Of a DNA stretch of 25,362 nt, positions 15,066 to 21,823 are shown piece after piece. Positions within the stretch are counted from its first letter, which is position 1; each line of letters opens with the position of its first letter. Source of the DNA: UBA3478 sp046048095 (lineage in GTDB: Bacteria > Bacteroidota > Bacteroidia > Flavobacteriales > Flavobacteriaceae). The DNA lies in NCBI GenBank assembly GCA_046048095.1, contig JBJOGS010000041.1, positions 1 through 25,362 of the forward strand. Reading direction: 5' to 3'. A program made the translations under genes and the position numbers. Under the pieces are notes generated by a model, which saw nothing but the letters and a program-made list of their open reading frames with translations, did no database searches and had not been told where the DNA came from.

Positions 15066-15688
15066 AGGTTTTTGACTTTTTCTTTGAGCCTTATTTAGGC
15101 AGAGCCGCCTATCTTATAGCTCTCGAAGCTATTGCTTTTGTCTTTGGCATACTCAGTGTATACCTGGCGAAAAAAGAACATATAGGGGTGTATCCGACGG
15201 GTATCATAGCTACTCTAATTACCATGTACCTCTTTTTTGTAGATCGCCTTCTCGGTGATATGTTAATGAACGCCTACTACTCGATCATGAGTATTTATGG
15301 GTGGTATGAGTGGTCAAGAGTCTCTGAGAATGAGAAGGTACGACAGATCGCTCATGTCAACTCGAAAGAGAAGAAAATTGCCTTACTGCTTATCGGCTCA
15401 ACGATGATCATTACCTATCTCGTCTATCGCATTACCTCAACGCCTATTGCCCCATCTAACTGGGTAGATATATTTAGTTCGGGGTTATTTTTTACAGCGA
15501 TGTGGCTGATGGCACTTAAAAAAATCGAGAATTGGGCTTTGTGGATCATTGCTAACTGTATTACCATTCCGCTCTACGCATACAGAGGCTGGGGGATGCT
15601 TTCGCTTCAGTACATTATATTTACCCTATTAGCCCTTCAGGGGTACACGCAATGGAAAAGATCGCTCCTCAGCTCAATCCAGAAATAA
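15062..15688 (+). CDS. pnuC: PnuC-family vitamin transporter (nicotinamide riboside or thiamine type)
   Basis: PnuC-family carriers move vitamin precursors across the inner membrane by facilitated diffusion, with kinase trapping inside. The 208-residue protein is mostly hydrophobic with about seven predicted membrane segments. Family landmarks include YPTGIIATLITMYLFF, YYSIMSIYGWYEW, the WALWIIANCITIPLYAYRG stretch and the ending LQGYTQWKR. The start is GTG at 15062, overlapping the upstream stop, and the 3' end overlaps the kinase gene by 37 bases, so translation is probably coupled. In Bacteroidota some PnuC homologues (called PnuT) go with TPP-riboswitch outer-membrane receptors and carry thiamine. 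Such a receptor lies 2 kb downstream here. The substrate is therefore undecided between nicotinamide riboside and thiamine. Confidence 0.88.
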   Translation: MKVFDFFFEPYLGRAAYLIALEAIAFVFGILSVYLAKKEHIGVYPTGIIATLITMYLFFVDRLLGDMLMNAYYSIMSIYGWYEWSRVSENEKVRQIAHVNSKEKKIALLLIGSTMIITYLVYRITSTPIAPSNWVDIFSSGLFFTAMWLMALKKIENWALWIIANCITIPLYAYRGWGMLSLQYIIFTLLALQGYTQWKRSLLSSIQK

Positions 15689-16242
15689 TAAGGGTGGTTC
15701 TGTTTGGTCCAGAGTCTACCGGAAAAACGACCCTTTCTAGACAGTTATCGACCTATTATGGCGTACCATGGGTGGCAGAATATGCTCGTGAATTTTTACA
15801 GCAGAAGTATGATGCCACTAAAGAGGTATGTACGTATGAAGATCTGCTGACGATTGCTCAAGGTCAGATGAACCTAGAGAATGAAGCAACCGATGCAGCC
15901 AAGAAGCTCGGCAAATCATTTATTGTTTGCGATACCGATCTTTTAGAAACTCAGGTTTACTCTGAGATTTATTTCGACATGAGGGTAGACCCTAGGTTGT
16001 CTGAGGCCGCCCGTTCTAATCACTATGATTTGTATTTGTTGACCTATATCGACACGCCTTGGGAACCTGACGATCTTCGCGATAAGCCTCACGAAAGGGA
16101 AGCTTTGTTTGAGCGCTTTAAATGCGCTTTAGAGCAAAACTCACGGCCTTTTATTACCTTGAAAGGAGATCAAACTACTCGATTTGAGCGAGCAGTTAAC
16201 GAAATAGACGCACTGATATCTGCCCATGCAGCTAGAAGATAA
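15652..16242 (+). CDS. NadR-like ribosylnicotinamide kinase-type ATPase
   Basis: The 196-residue protein resembles the C-terminal kinase domain of NadR without the repressor or adenylyltransferase domains. The P-loop GPESTGKTT is at 19-27, followed by VAEYAREFLQ, a Walker B-like FIVCDTDLLET, and the DLYLLTYIDTPWEPDDLRDK lid region with Asp and Arg residues. In NadR this domain phosphorylates nicotinamide riboside. Its gene overlaps pnuC by 37 bases and DUF4301 by 17, which indicates a transport-and-trap module. If the PnuC partner carries thiamine, this enzyme could act on thiamine or an unrelated riboside. Family call strong, substrate uncertain. Confidence 0.87.
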   Translation: MEKIAPQLNPEIIRVVLFGPESTGKTTLSRQLSTYYGVPWVAEYAREFLQQKYDATKEVCTYEDLLTIAQGQMNLENEATDAAKKLGKSFIVCDTDLLETQVYSEIYFDMRVDPRLSEAARSNHYDLYLLTYIDTPWEPDDLRDKPHEREALFERFKCALEQNSRPFITLKGDQTTRFERAVNEIDALISAHAARR

Positions 16243-17698
16243 AGACATAGAACAGCTAAGAACTCAATCGATTGAGGTTGCTGCTTTGAAGCGGCAGCTT
16301 CAGGTGTTTAAAGATGGATTTAAAGCGTTAAAGGTGATTCGTCCGGCGGTAGTAGGCGATGGGATCACTCAACTTTCTTCAGCGGATAGCGACCGCTTGG
16401 CAGCTGTATACGAAGAGCGTCAAAGCCAATACTTGATTGAAAAATTCGTCCCGGCTTCAGGCGCAGCGACCCGAATGTTTAAGATGTTGTATGAGTGGCT
16501 GGCCAACCAATCCTTAGGTCGCCCTTTGAAAGTTGAAGCGCTCTATGCTTCGCCCCAGATAAAGCTATTCGTTTCTAGTCTGCACAAATTTCCCTTTTAT
16601 GAAATGTGGAATGCCTATGGGGATTTGGATGTCCTCAGCGCTCGTGAGGCGCTGCATCATCTGCTCGATGCTTCTGGTCTTGGTTATGGAATAAAACCCA
16701 AAGCACTATTGGCTTTTCATAGAGAAGGCGCCACTACAACCACCCCCTTATTCAGTCACGCCATTGAAGCACAAGCCTATTCGCAGTCTGCGATTCATTT
16801 TACCATTTCTGAAGCCCATCAGTCTGCGATCGAAGAGGCCCTCGATGAATTGACTGCTCGACATCAATTAAGGCTTAACTACAGCTTTTCTTATCAGCAT
16901 CCTTCTACGGATACATTAGTGGTAGATATGAATAATGTGCCCGTTCGAGATGCGCAGGGTGTGCTGCAGTTTCGACCGGCGGGGCACGGCGCTTTGATAG
17001 CGAACCTGAATGCTCGGAACGCGGATTTCATCTTTATTAAAAACATTGATAATGTCTGCCCCATACGCACGATGGATGCGCACAATTATTACAAGAAAGT
17101 GCTAGGAGGAATGGCGATAGAAATTACCACCGAGATTCATCGTTACCAACAACTACTCGAAGAAACACCAGATCGCATTGATCGAAAGGCCTTAGCGCGC
17201 TTTGTTTTTGAAAATTTTGGGATCGAAATCGATGGACATTCAAAGAGATTTATGGACGACGCCAAAGCCATTCTTTTCAGACCCTTCAGGGTATGCGCCA
17301 TGGTGCCGAATGAAAATGAGCCCGGAGGGGGTCCGTTTTGGGTTCAACTGAACAACAAAGAGAGTTTGCAGATCGTAGAATCTGCTCAAATCGATAAAGA
17401 AAATCCGAGCCAATGGGCCATTTTGAGGCAAGCCACCCATTTCAATCCGGTCGATATGGTGATTTCAAAACGCAATTACCGAGGAGAAAACTATGAGCTT
17501 TCTGAGTTTGTCGATCATACTCAAGGATTCATTGCCGAGAAATCGTTTCAAGGACAGGCTATTAAGGCTCTAGAACTTCCTGGACTTTGGAACGGTGCTA
17601 TGGCCGATTGGAATACGATTTTTGTAGAAATGCCTAGTAGTACCTTTAATCCAGTCAAGACAGTATTGGATTTATTGAAGCCTTCACATCAAGGGTAA
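16226..17698 (+). CDS. DUF4301 family protein
   Basis: The 490-residue protein starts MQLEDKDIEQLRTQSIEVAA and has no signal peptide or membrane segment. I recognise it as DUF4301 from segments such as KFVPASGAATRMFKMLYEW and GHGALIANLNARNADFIFIKN. The latter, with RPAGHGAL, has the look of a nucleotide-sugar pyrophosphorylase-type fold, but this is an impression and not a proof. FRVCAMVPNENEPGGGPFWV is another conserved-looking block. It overlaps the kinase gene by 17 bases and ends the four-gene unit. I recall DUF4301 next to PnuC/NadR-like genes in other Flavobacteria. No biochemical function is known to me. Confidence 0.85.
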   Translation: MQLEDKDIEQLRTQSIEVAALKRQLQVFKDGFKALKVIRPAVVGDGITQLSSADSDRLAAVYEERQSQYLIEKFVPASGAATRMFKMLYEWLANQSLGRPLKVEALYASPQIKLFVSSLHKFPFYEMWNAYGDLDVLSAREALHHLLDASGLGYGIKPKALLAFHREGATTTTPLFSHAIEAQAYSQSAIHFTISEAHQSAIEEALDELTARHQLRLNYSFSYQHPSTDTLVVDMNNVPVRDAQGVLQFRPAGHGALIANLNARNADFIFIKNIDNVCPIRTMDAHNYYKKVLGGMAIEITTEIHRYQQLLEETPDRIDRKALARFVFENFGIEIDGHSKRFMDDAKAILFRPFRVCAMVPNENEPGGGPFWVQLNNKESLQIVESAQIDKENPSQWAILRQATHFNPVDMVISKRNYRGENYELSEFVDHTQGFIAEKSFQGQAIKALELPGLWNGAMADWNTIFVEMPSSTFNPVKTVLDLLKPSHQG

Positions 17699-17707
17699 AT
17701 GTTTGCG

Positions 17708-17735
17708 TTTGACAATCATCCGCTTCGTATCTTTG
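17708..17735 (+). promoter_or_regulatory. Promoter of the TPP-riboswitch receptor gene
   Basis: A -33 TTTG (17708-17711) and a -7 TATCTTTG (17728-17735) are separated by 16 bases, close to the flavobacterial arrangement (TTG, about 17-23 bases, TAnnTTTG). The predicted transcription start near 17740 coincides with the first base of the riboswitch P1 stem. This is the best two-part promoter in the window and shows that the receptor has its own transcript. Confidence 0.75.
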
Positions 17736-17739
17736 CATT

Positions 17740-17818
17740 ACATCTCATAGGGGTGCTTGTTTTTACAGGCTGAGATTATACCCATTGAACCTGGGCGGGT
17801 AATGCCGCCAAGGAATGT
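17740..17818 (+). ncRNA. TPP (THI-box) riboswitch aptamer
   Basis: All core elements are present. P2 is GGGT (17751-17754) with ACCC (17780-17783); P3 is GCTTGT (17755-17760) with ACAGGC (17765-17770); the pyrimidine-sensing CTGAGA is at 17770-17775; P4 is CCT/AGG (17790-17792 with 17811-17813); P5 is GGCGG/CCGCC (17794-17798 with 17805-17809) around GTAATG, and GAACCTG is intact. A weak P1 (ACAT with ATGT) closes it. The element senses thiamine pyrophosphate and should lower expression of the downstream receptor when TPP is plentiful. No terminator follows before the start codon, so control is probably at translation or RNA stability. Confidence 0.96.
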
Positions 17819-17879
17819 TTAACCTAAATATTAATTACGAGAATAGTACCCCTTCTATTTGCGCCAAAACCAAAGTGTT

Positions 17880-20021
17880 ATGATGCAAATAAAAGTTTTT
17901 TCGTGCGTTGCCTTTTGTGCAGCATTGGGAGTCTATGCCCAACAATCAGAGAATGTTGAACTGAAAGAGGTCGTAGTTTCTGCGGTCAGGGTAAATGATA
18001 GTGTGCCTATCGCCTACTCAAATATCTCGCGAGACCAGATTGAAAGAATCAATCTGGGACAAGATATTCCGCTGTTACTTAACTATACTCCGTCTATGGT
18101 AGCCACCTCATATGATGGCCTGGGAGTGGGCTACACTGATTTTCGAATCAGAGGAATCGACAATTCACGTATCAATGTGACCATTAATGGTATTCCGTAC
18201 AACGATGCGGATAGTCAAACTAGCTTTTTTGTAAACCTTCAAGATTTTGCTTCCTCGGTTGGGTCGATACAAATCCAAAGGGGGGTAGGGGCTTCTACTT
18301 TCGGTGCCGCCGCCTTTGGCGCGAGCGTGAGCATCGCTACTCAAGATCCAGATGAAGCTGCTTTTGCGCAATATGCAAGCAGTGTTGGTAGTTTTTCGAC
18401 CTTCAAAAATACGATTCAGGTGGGCACTGGTGATTTGAATGGTTTTTCTTTGGAGGCCCGTCTTTCATCGATTACTTCTGACGGATATGTAGATCGAGCA
18501 AGCGCTGAGCTGAGGTCGTATTACCTCAACGCCTTAATTCAGTTGAAAGAAGATAGATCCCAGTTGAATGTACTTGCTTTCGGAGGAACTGAGACCACAG
18601 GCCTTTCTTTTTACGGACTAGATCGTGCCGGACTCACAGCAAACCGGCGTCTTAACTTAGATGGAGTGTACTATGATTCGCAAGGTAACGAGCGTATTTA
18701 TCCCAATCAGACCGATAATTACCTTCAAGAGCACTTACAGCTTCACTATACACTCAAGTTAGACGCCCAAAGTGAATTTTCACTAAGCGCCCACTATACA
18801 GATTCAGAGGGCTATTATGAACAGATACAAGACTTTGATAATCCGTTTGTTTTTTACAGGGGCATTCCTGGGCTTTTATCAGGGGGGGCAGACTACGCTT
18901 CAAGGGCGCACTTAAATTCTGATTTTTTTGGACTCATCTCTGGATTTGTGAAGCGTAAAGAGCACAGCGAGTGGCGACTAGGGTTAGGGCTAAACACCTA
19001 TCAAGGAGAGCAATACGGAGAGGCGATTGCTACTGATGCCCCAACACTAGCCCAGTTGCCGTATAGGTTTTATGCGAATTCCACTACAAAAAATGAATTC
19101 AATACCTTCTCTAAATTGAATGCAACGATTGTTGACGGCTTGTCGGCCTACATGGACCTTCAATTGAGGGGAATCAGTTATCGGGCGGCCGGATCACTTT
19201 TCGCCGAAGGAGCTTCAATCGACGCCGATGAAGACTTTCTATTCTTTAACCCCAAGCTTGGACTTCGCTATGACAGTGGCCGCTCACAGCTCTTCTTGTC
19301 TTATGCCCGGGCCAACAGAGAACCTTCTCGAGTTGATTTCGAAAACGGGGCTCCCTTGCCTGAACAATTAGATGACTTCGAGCTGGGTTATCGCTTGAAT
19401 CGAACCAAATGGGCCTTAAATGCGACGGCCTTCTTTATGGATTACACCAATCAATTGGTTCTCACCGGAGCGTTAGACGCCTTTAATTTTCCGATTCGCG
19501 AAAATGTGGGATCGAGCTACAGAACGGGTGTCGAGTTTGATGCCAGATTTGTTTTTACACCCCAACTGACCGCTTCAGCCAATCTCACTTTGAGTCGTCA
19601 TCAAAATCGAGACTATGTGGTCTATAGAAATGAACAGTTAGAATCGCTAGGAAGCACGGCTATATCTTTTGCTCCAGAACGCATTGCCGCCGCTCAACTG
19701 TCTTATGCTTTCTCGGATGACGCTGCGCTTACCCTTTTCTTCAAAAATGTTTCTGAACAGTTTATGAGCAATATCGAACACCCAGAATCGCTGATTGAAG
19801 GCTATTCAGTAGTTGACCTGAACTTTAATCACACCTTTAATTTCAATAAAGGGTTAGATCGGTTGACACTTACGGTTCAACTCAACAATGTCCTTAATGC
19901 ACTCTACGAGAATAACGGGTATTTCTACAGTTTTGATGACCAGGGTCAAACCTTTTATGGTGCGGCTTTCTATCCGCAGGCTCCGCGAACTATACTGACA
20001 GGGCTAACGTTTAGATTCTAG
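17880..20021 (+). CDS. TonB-dependent receptor under TPP riboswitch control, probable thiamine receptor
   Basis: I start at ATG 17880, giving 713 residues with a signal peptide (MMQIKVFSCVAFCAALGVYA); ATG 17883 is equally possible. An upstream in-frame TTG adds seven polar residues before the signal and is unlikely. After a TonB-box-like ELKEVVVSA, the plug domain follows directly (residues to about 165; RIRGIDNSRINVTINGIPY, IQIQRGVGASTFGAAAFGAS), without the carboxypeptidase-like extension seen in many Bacteroidota receptors. The barrel runs to a final strand ending LTGLTFRF with terminal Phe. The TPP riboswitch in its leader makes thiamine or a relative the likely cargo. Its stop shares CTAG with the stop of the facing gene. 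Confidence 0.92.
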   Translation: MMQIKVFSCVAFCAALGVYAQQSENVELKEVVVSAVRVNDSVPIAYSNISRDQIERINLGQDIPLLLNYTPSMVATSYDGLGVGYTDFRIRGIDNSRINVTINGIPYNDADSQTSFFVNLQDFASSVGSIQIQRGVGASTFGAAAFGASVSIATQDPDEAAFAQYASSVGSFSTFKNTIQVGTGDLNGFSLEARLSSITSDGYVDRASAELRSYYLNALIQLKEDRSQLNVLAFGGTETTGLSFYGLDRAGLTANRRLNLDGVYYDSQGNERIYPNQTDNYLQEHLQLHYTLKLDAQSEFSLSAHYTDSEGYYEQIQDFDNPFVFYRGIPGLLSGGADYASRAHLNSDFFGLISGFVKRKEHSEWRLGLGLNTYQGEQYGEAIATDAPTLAQLPYRFYANSTTKNEFNTFSKLNATIVDGLSAYMDLQLRGISYRAAGSLFAEGASIDADEDFLFFNPKLGLRYDSGRSQLFLSYARANREPSRVDFENGAPLPEQLDDFELGYRLNRTKWALNATAFFMDYTNQLVLTGALDAFNFPIRENVGSSYRTGVEFDARFVFTPQLTASANLTLSRHQNRDYVVYRNEQLESLGSTAISFAPERIAAAQLSYAFSDDAALTLFFKNVSEQFMSNIEHPESLIEGYSVVDLNFNHTFNFNKGLDRLTLTVQLNNVLNALYENNGYFYSFDDQGQTFYGAAFYPQAPRTILTGLTFRF

Positions 20022-20452
20022 TTAAAGACATAAATTACAGAACCTTCAACTCGCACCGCATATTCTTTCAGATCAAAGAGCGTGTTCTCACCCTGACGAT
20101 TGAGCAACTGACCAGTAAATAGGCTATAGCTCAGATCGTCAGGGCAAGAGCAGCGCGCTGAGGTTCCTGAAGCACGCGTCGCTGAGCAGCTGCTCGGTTG
20201 ATGATTTGGGCAAGCGACTTCAAAAGCCCGGTAACTGTCTATTCCTACTTGAGTAAGGTGTATGCCTTGAATTCCTCCTAGTTGAGACGGTAGCGTAACA
20301 GTCACTCCGATTTGCTGCAGTTCGCTATAGAGTGGAAGACGCGTATCGATTTGCGCATCAAAAGAGGCTTCGATCAGATAGGGATTTCTTAATACTTGAT
20401 TTTCAGCGCATCCGACTAGCCATAGCGCGATTAAAAGGAGGTAAGCTCTCAT
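20018..20452 (-). CDS. Rieske-like predicted lipoprotein with altered ligand set
   Basis: I start at ATG 20452, giving 144 residues with a lipoprotein signal MRAYLLLIALWLVGC and lipidation at Cys15. Longer frames back to 20518 would run over the promoter box. The C-terminal half has the layout of a Rieske 2Fe-2S domain: AFEVACPNHQPSSC supplies C81 and H84, and SARCSCPDDLSYSLFTGQ supplies C103, but the second His of a C-P-x-H motif is Asp106. Two more Cys (C89, C101) are present. The tail DLKEYAVRVEGSVIYVFN fits the last Rieske strands. Whether it still binds a cluster is doubtful. It diverges from greA, and its stop overlaps that of the TonB receptor gene by four bases. Confidence 0.78.
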   Translation of the reverse strand: MRAYLLLIALWLVGCAENQVLRNPYLIEASFDAQIDTRLPLYSELQQIGVTVTLPSQLGGIQGIHLTQVGIDSYRAFEVACPNHQPSSCSATRASGTSARCSCPDDLSYSLFTGQLLNRQGENTLFDLKEYAVRVEGSVIYVFN

Positions 20453-20458
20453 AAGAGT

Positions 20459-20466
20459 CAAAGATA
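20459..20466 (-). promoter_or_regulatory. -7 box for the Rieske-like lipoprotein gene
   Basis: On the minus strand TATCTTTG matches TAnnTTTG and ends six bases before the ATG at 20452, so a leaderless or nearly leaderless transcript is predicted. The greA -7 box lies 17 bases away pointing the other way. Confidence 0.55.
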
Positions 20467-20483
20467 CTGTGGTTTTAATTTCG

Positions 20484-20491
20484 TATATTTG
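20484..20491 (+). promoter_or_regulatory. -7 box for greA-HIT-DUF3127
   Basis: TATATTTG matches TAnnTTTG, 59 bases before the greA ATG. The predicted start near 20495-20498 is at the first bases of the leader hairpin. No clear -33 TTG is present. Confidence 0.6.
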
Positions 20492-20494
20492 AGT

Positions 20495-20536
20495 AATCCT
20501 CAAGCACCTTGAAATCAAGGTTCTAGAGGATTTTTT
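20495..20536 (+). promoter_or_regulatory. Terminator-like hairpin in the greA leader (candidate attenuator)
   Basis: The outer arms AATCCTC (20495-20501) and GAGGATT (20526-20532) pair perfectly. Inside, AG/CT and then CCTTG/CAAGG around an AAAT loop (20507-20520) continue the helix with one A-A mismatch and a small CA/TT internal loop. Six T residues (20531-20536) follow the helix, overlapping its last two pairs. The structure lies between the greA promoter box and the greA ATG, so it cannot be the end of an upstream gene. It is a plausible conditional terminator or a 5' stabilising hairpin. Confidence 0.65.
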
Positions 20537-20550
20537 AATTCGAATGACGT

Positions 20551-21027
20551 ATGAGTAAAGTTGCCTATTACACTAAAGAAGGATTGCAAAAATTAAGGGA
20601 CGAACTGAATTTTCTCAAAGATGTCGAGCGTCCAAAAGCTTCTGCAGCTATTGCAGAGGCTAGAGACAAGGGTGATTTGTCTGAGAATGCAGAATACGAT
20701 GCAGCTAAAGAAGCTCAAGGTTTGCTCGAGATGCGTATCGCTAAATTGGAAGAAACCCTTTCCAATGCCCGATTGATCGACGAGTCACAGTTAGACACTT
20801 CAAAAGCCCTAGTTCTTTCAACAGTCACGATCAAGAATAAGGCCAATGGTCAACAAATGACCTACACTTTAGTGGCTGAAAGCGAGGCCGACCTTAAATC
20901 GGGTAAAATTTCAGTAAACTCTCCCATCGGAAAGGGGTTGTTAGGTAAATCAGTCGGAGATCTCGCCGAAATTCAAGTGCCCAATGGCACTTTACAGTTT
21001 GAAATCATAGAGATTACTAGAAACTGA
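20551..21027 (+). CDS. greA: Transcription elongation factor GreA
   Basis: GreA rescues backtracked RNA polymerase by stimulating transcript cleavage. The 158-residue protein starts MSKVAYYTKEGLQKLRDEL, has the N-terminal coiled coil with the acidic tip residues D42 and E45 in ARDKGDLSENAEYDAAK, and a C-terminal FKBP-like domain ending PNGTLQFEIIEI, with the SPIGKGLLGKSVGD signature. Length is standard. Its leader holds a terminator-like hairpin. The HIT gene begins one base after its stop codon, so the two are co-transcribed. Confidence 0.97.
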   Translation: MSKVAYYTKEGLQKLRDELNFLKDVERPKASAAIAEARDKGDLSENAEYDAAKEAQGLLEMRIAKLEETLSNARLIDESQLDTSKALVLSTVTIKNKANGQQMTYTLVAESEADLKSGKISVNSPIGKGLLGKSVGDLAEIQVPNGTLQFEIIEITRN

Positions 21028-21028
21028 T

Positions 21029-21430
21029 ATGCCAACGCTTTTTTCTAAAATCATTAGCGGTGAAATCCCTGCTTACAAAGTGGCTGAAGACGATGACTTC
21101 TTGGCCTTTTTAGATATTAATCCCAATGCGAAAGGGCATACCTTGTGTATACCTAAAGTAGAGACCGACAAATTATTTGATCTTGAAGATGCGGCCTACT
21201 TGGGGTTGATGTCCTTTGCGAAAAAAGTCGCATTGGCTTTAGAGCAGTCGGTCAGTTGTAAACGCATAGGGATGTCTGTGATTGGTCTTGAAGTGCCTCA
21301 TGTGCATGTGCACTTGATTCCTTTAAACACCATGCAAGACGCTCAGTTCAGTAAGAAAGAGAAGCTCGAGCCCCATGAATTCGAAAAGCTCGCTGCATTA
21401 ATTCAACATCAGTATAATACACTTAAATAA
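21029..21430 (+). CDS. HIT-family nucleotide-binding hydrolase
   Basis: Histidine-triad proteins hydrolyse or transfer nucleotidyl groups, often from adenosine 5'-phosphoramidate-like compounds. The 133-residue protein starts MPTLFSKIISGEIPAYKVAE, the usual HIT opening, contains DINPNAKGHTLCIPK, and ends its catalytic region with the triad HVHVHLIPL. It lies one base after greA and four before the DUF3127 gene. The greA-HIT pair is a common Flavobacteria arrangement. The physiological substrate is unknown. Confidence 0.94.
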   Translation: MPTLFSKIISGEIPAYKVAEDDDFLAFLDINPNAKGHTLCIPKVETDKLFDLEDAAYLGLMSFAKKVALALEQSVSCKRIGMSVIGLEVPHVHVHLIPLNTMQDAQFSKKEKLEPHEFEKLAALIQHQYNTLK

Positions 21431-21434
21431 CACT

Positions 21435-21815
21435 ATGGAGATTCAAGGAACCATTAAGATGATTGGTGAAACCAAAACCTTTGGTAGTAACGGATTTAGA
21501 AAGCGAGAAATGGTGATTACCACTCAAGAACAATATCCACAAGATCTTCTGGTTGAATTTATTCAAGATAAATGTGACTTGCTTTCTCAGTTTGCTCCTG
21601 GTCAACAAGTAAATGTGGGGATTAACCTAAAGGGGCGTGAATGGACTTCTCCTCAAGGCGAGGTCAAGTACTTCAATTCGATTCAGGGTTGGCGTATAGA
21701 AGGCCAATCTAACGATGCTTCAAAAGTCGGTGCTGCTGATTTACCCCCAATGACTGACTTTCCGATGGCCGATGCCAGCGATGCAGAAGGGGATTATGAC
21801 GACTTACCCTTTTAA
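21435..21815 (+). CDS. DUF3127 family protein with SSB-like acidic tail
   Basis: The 126-residue protein starts MEIQGTIKMIGETKTFGSNG and has a compact beta-rich domain (FRKREMVITT, GQQVNVGINLKGREW, VKYFNSIQGWRIEG) that I recognise as DUF3127, predicted to be an OB fold. A low-complexity acidic linker of about 30 residues follows, then the final residues DYDDLPF. The last five, DDLPF, are identical to the end of the SSB encoded at 7516-7953, which in SSB binds many repair and replication partners. It is third in the greA-HIT unit. A role at single-stranded nucleic acid is inferred from fold and tail only. Confidence 0.87.
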   Translation: MEIQGTIKMIGETKTFGSNGFRKREMVITTQEQYPQDLLVEFIQDKCDLLSQFAPGQQVNVGINLKGREWTSPQGEVKYFNSIQGWRIEGQSNDASKVGAADLPPMTDFPMADASDAEGDYDDLPF

Positions 21816-21823
21816 TTAGAAGA

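Noticed and set aside
17819..17879. Search for a riboswitch-controlled terminator before the receptor start codon
   Set aside because: No GC-rich stem followed by a T tract is present, so only a non-terminator mechanism can be proposed.
20453..20518. Longer N-terminus for the Rieske-like lipoprotein
   Set aside because: It would place 22 polar residues ahead of a clean lipoprotein signal and start upstream of the -7 box.
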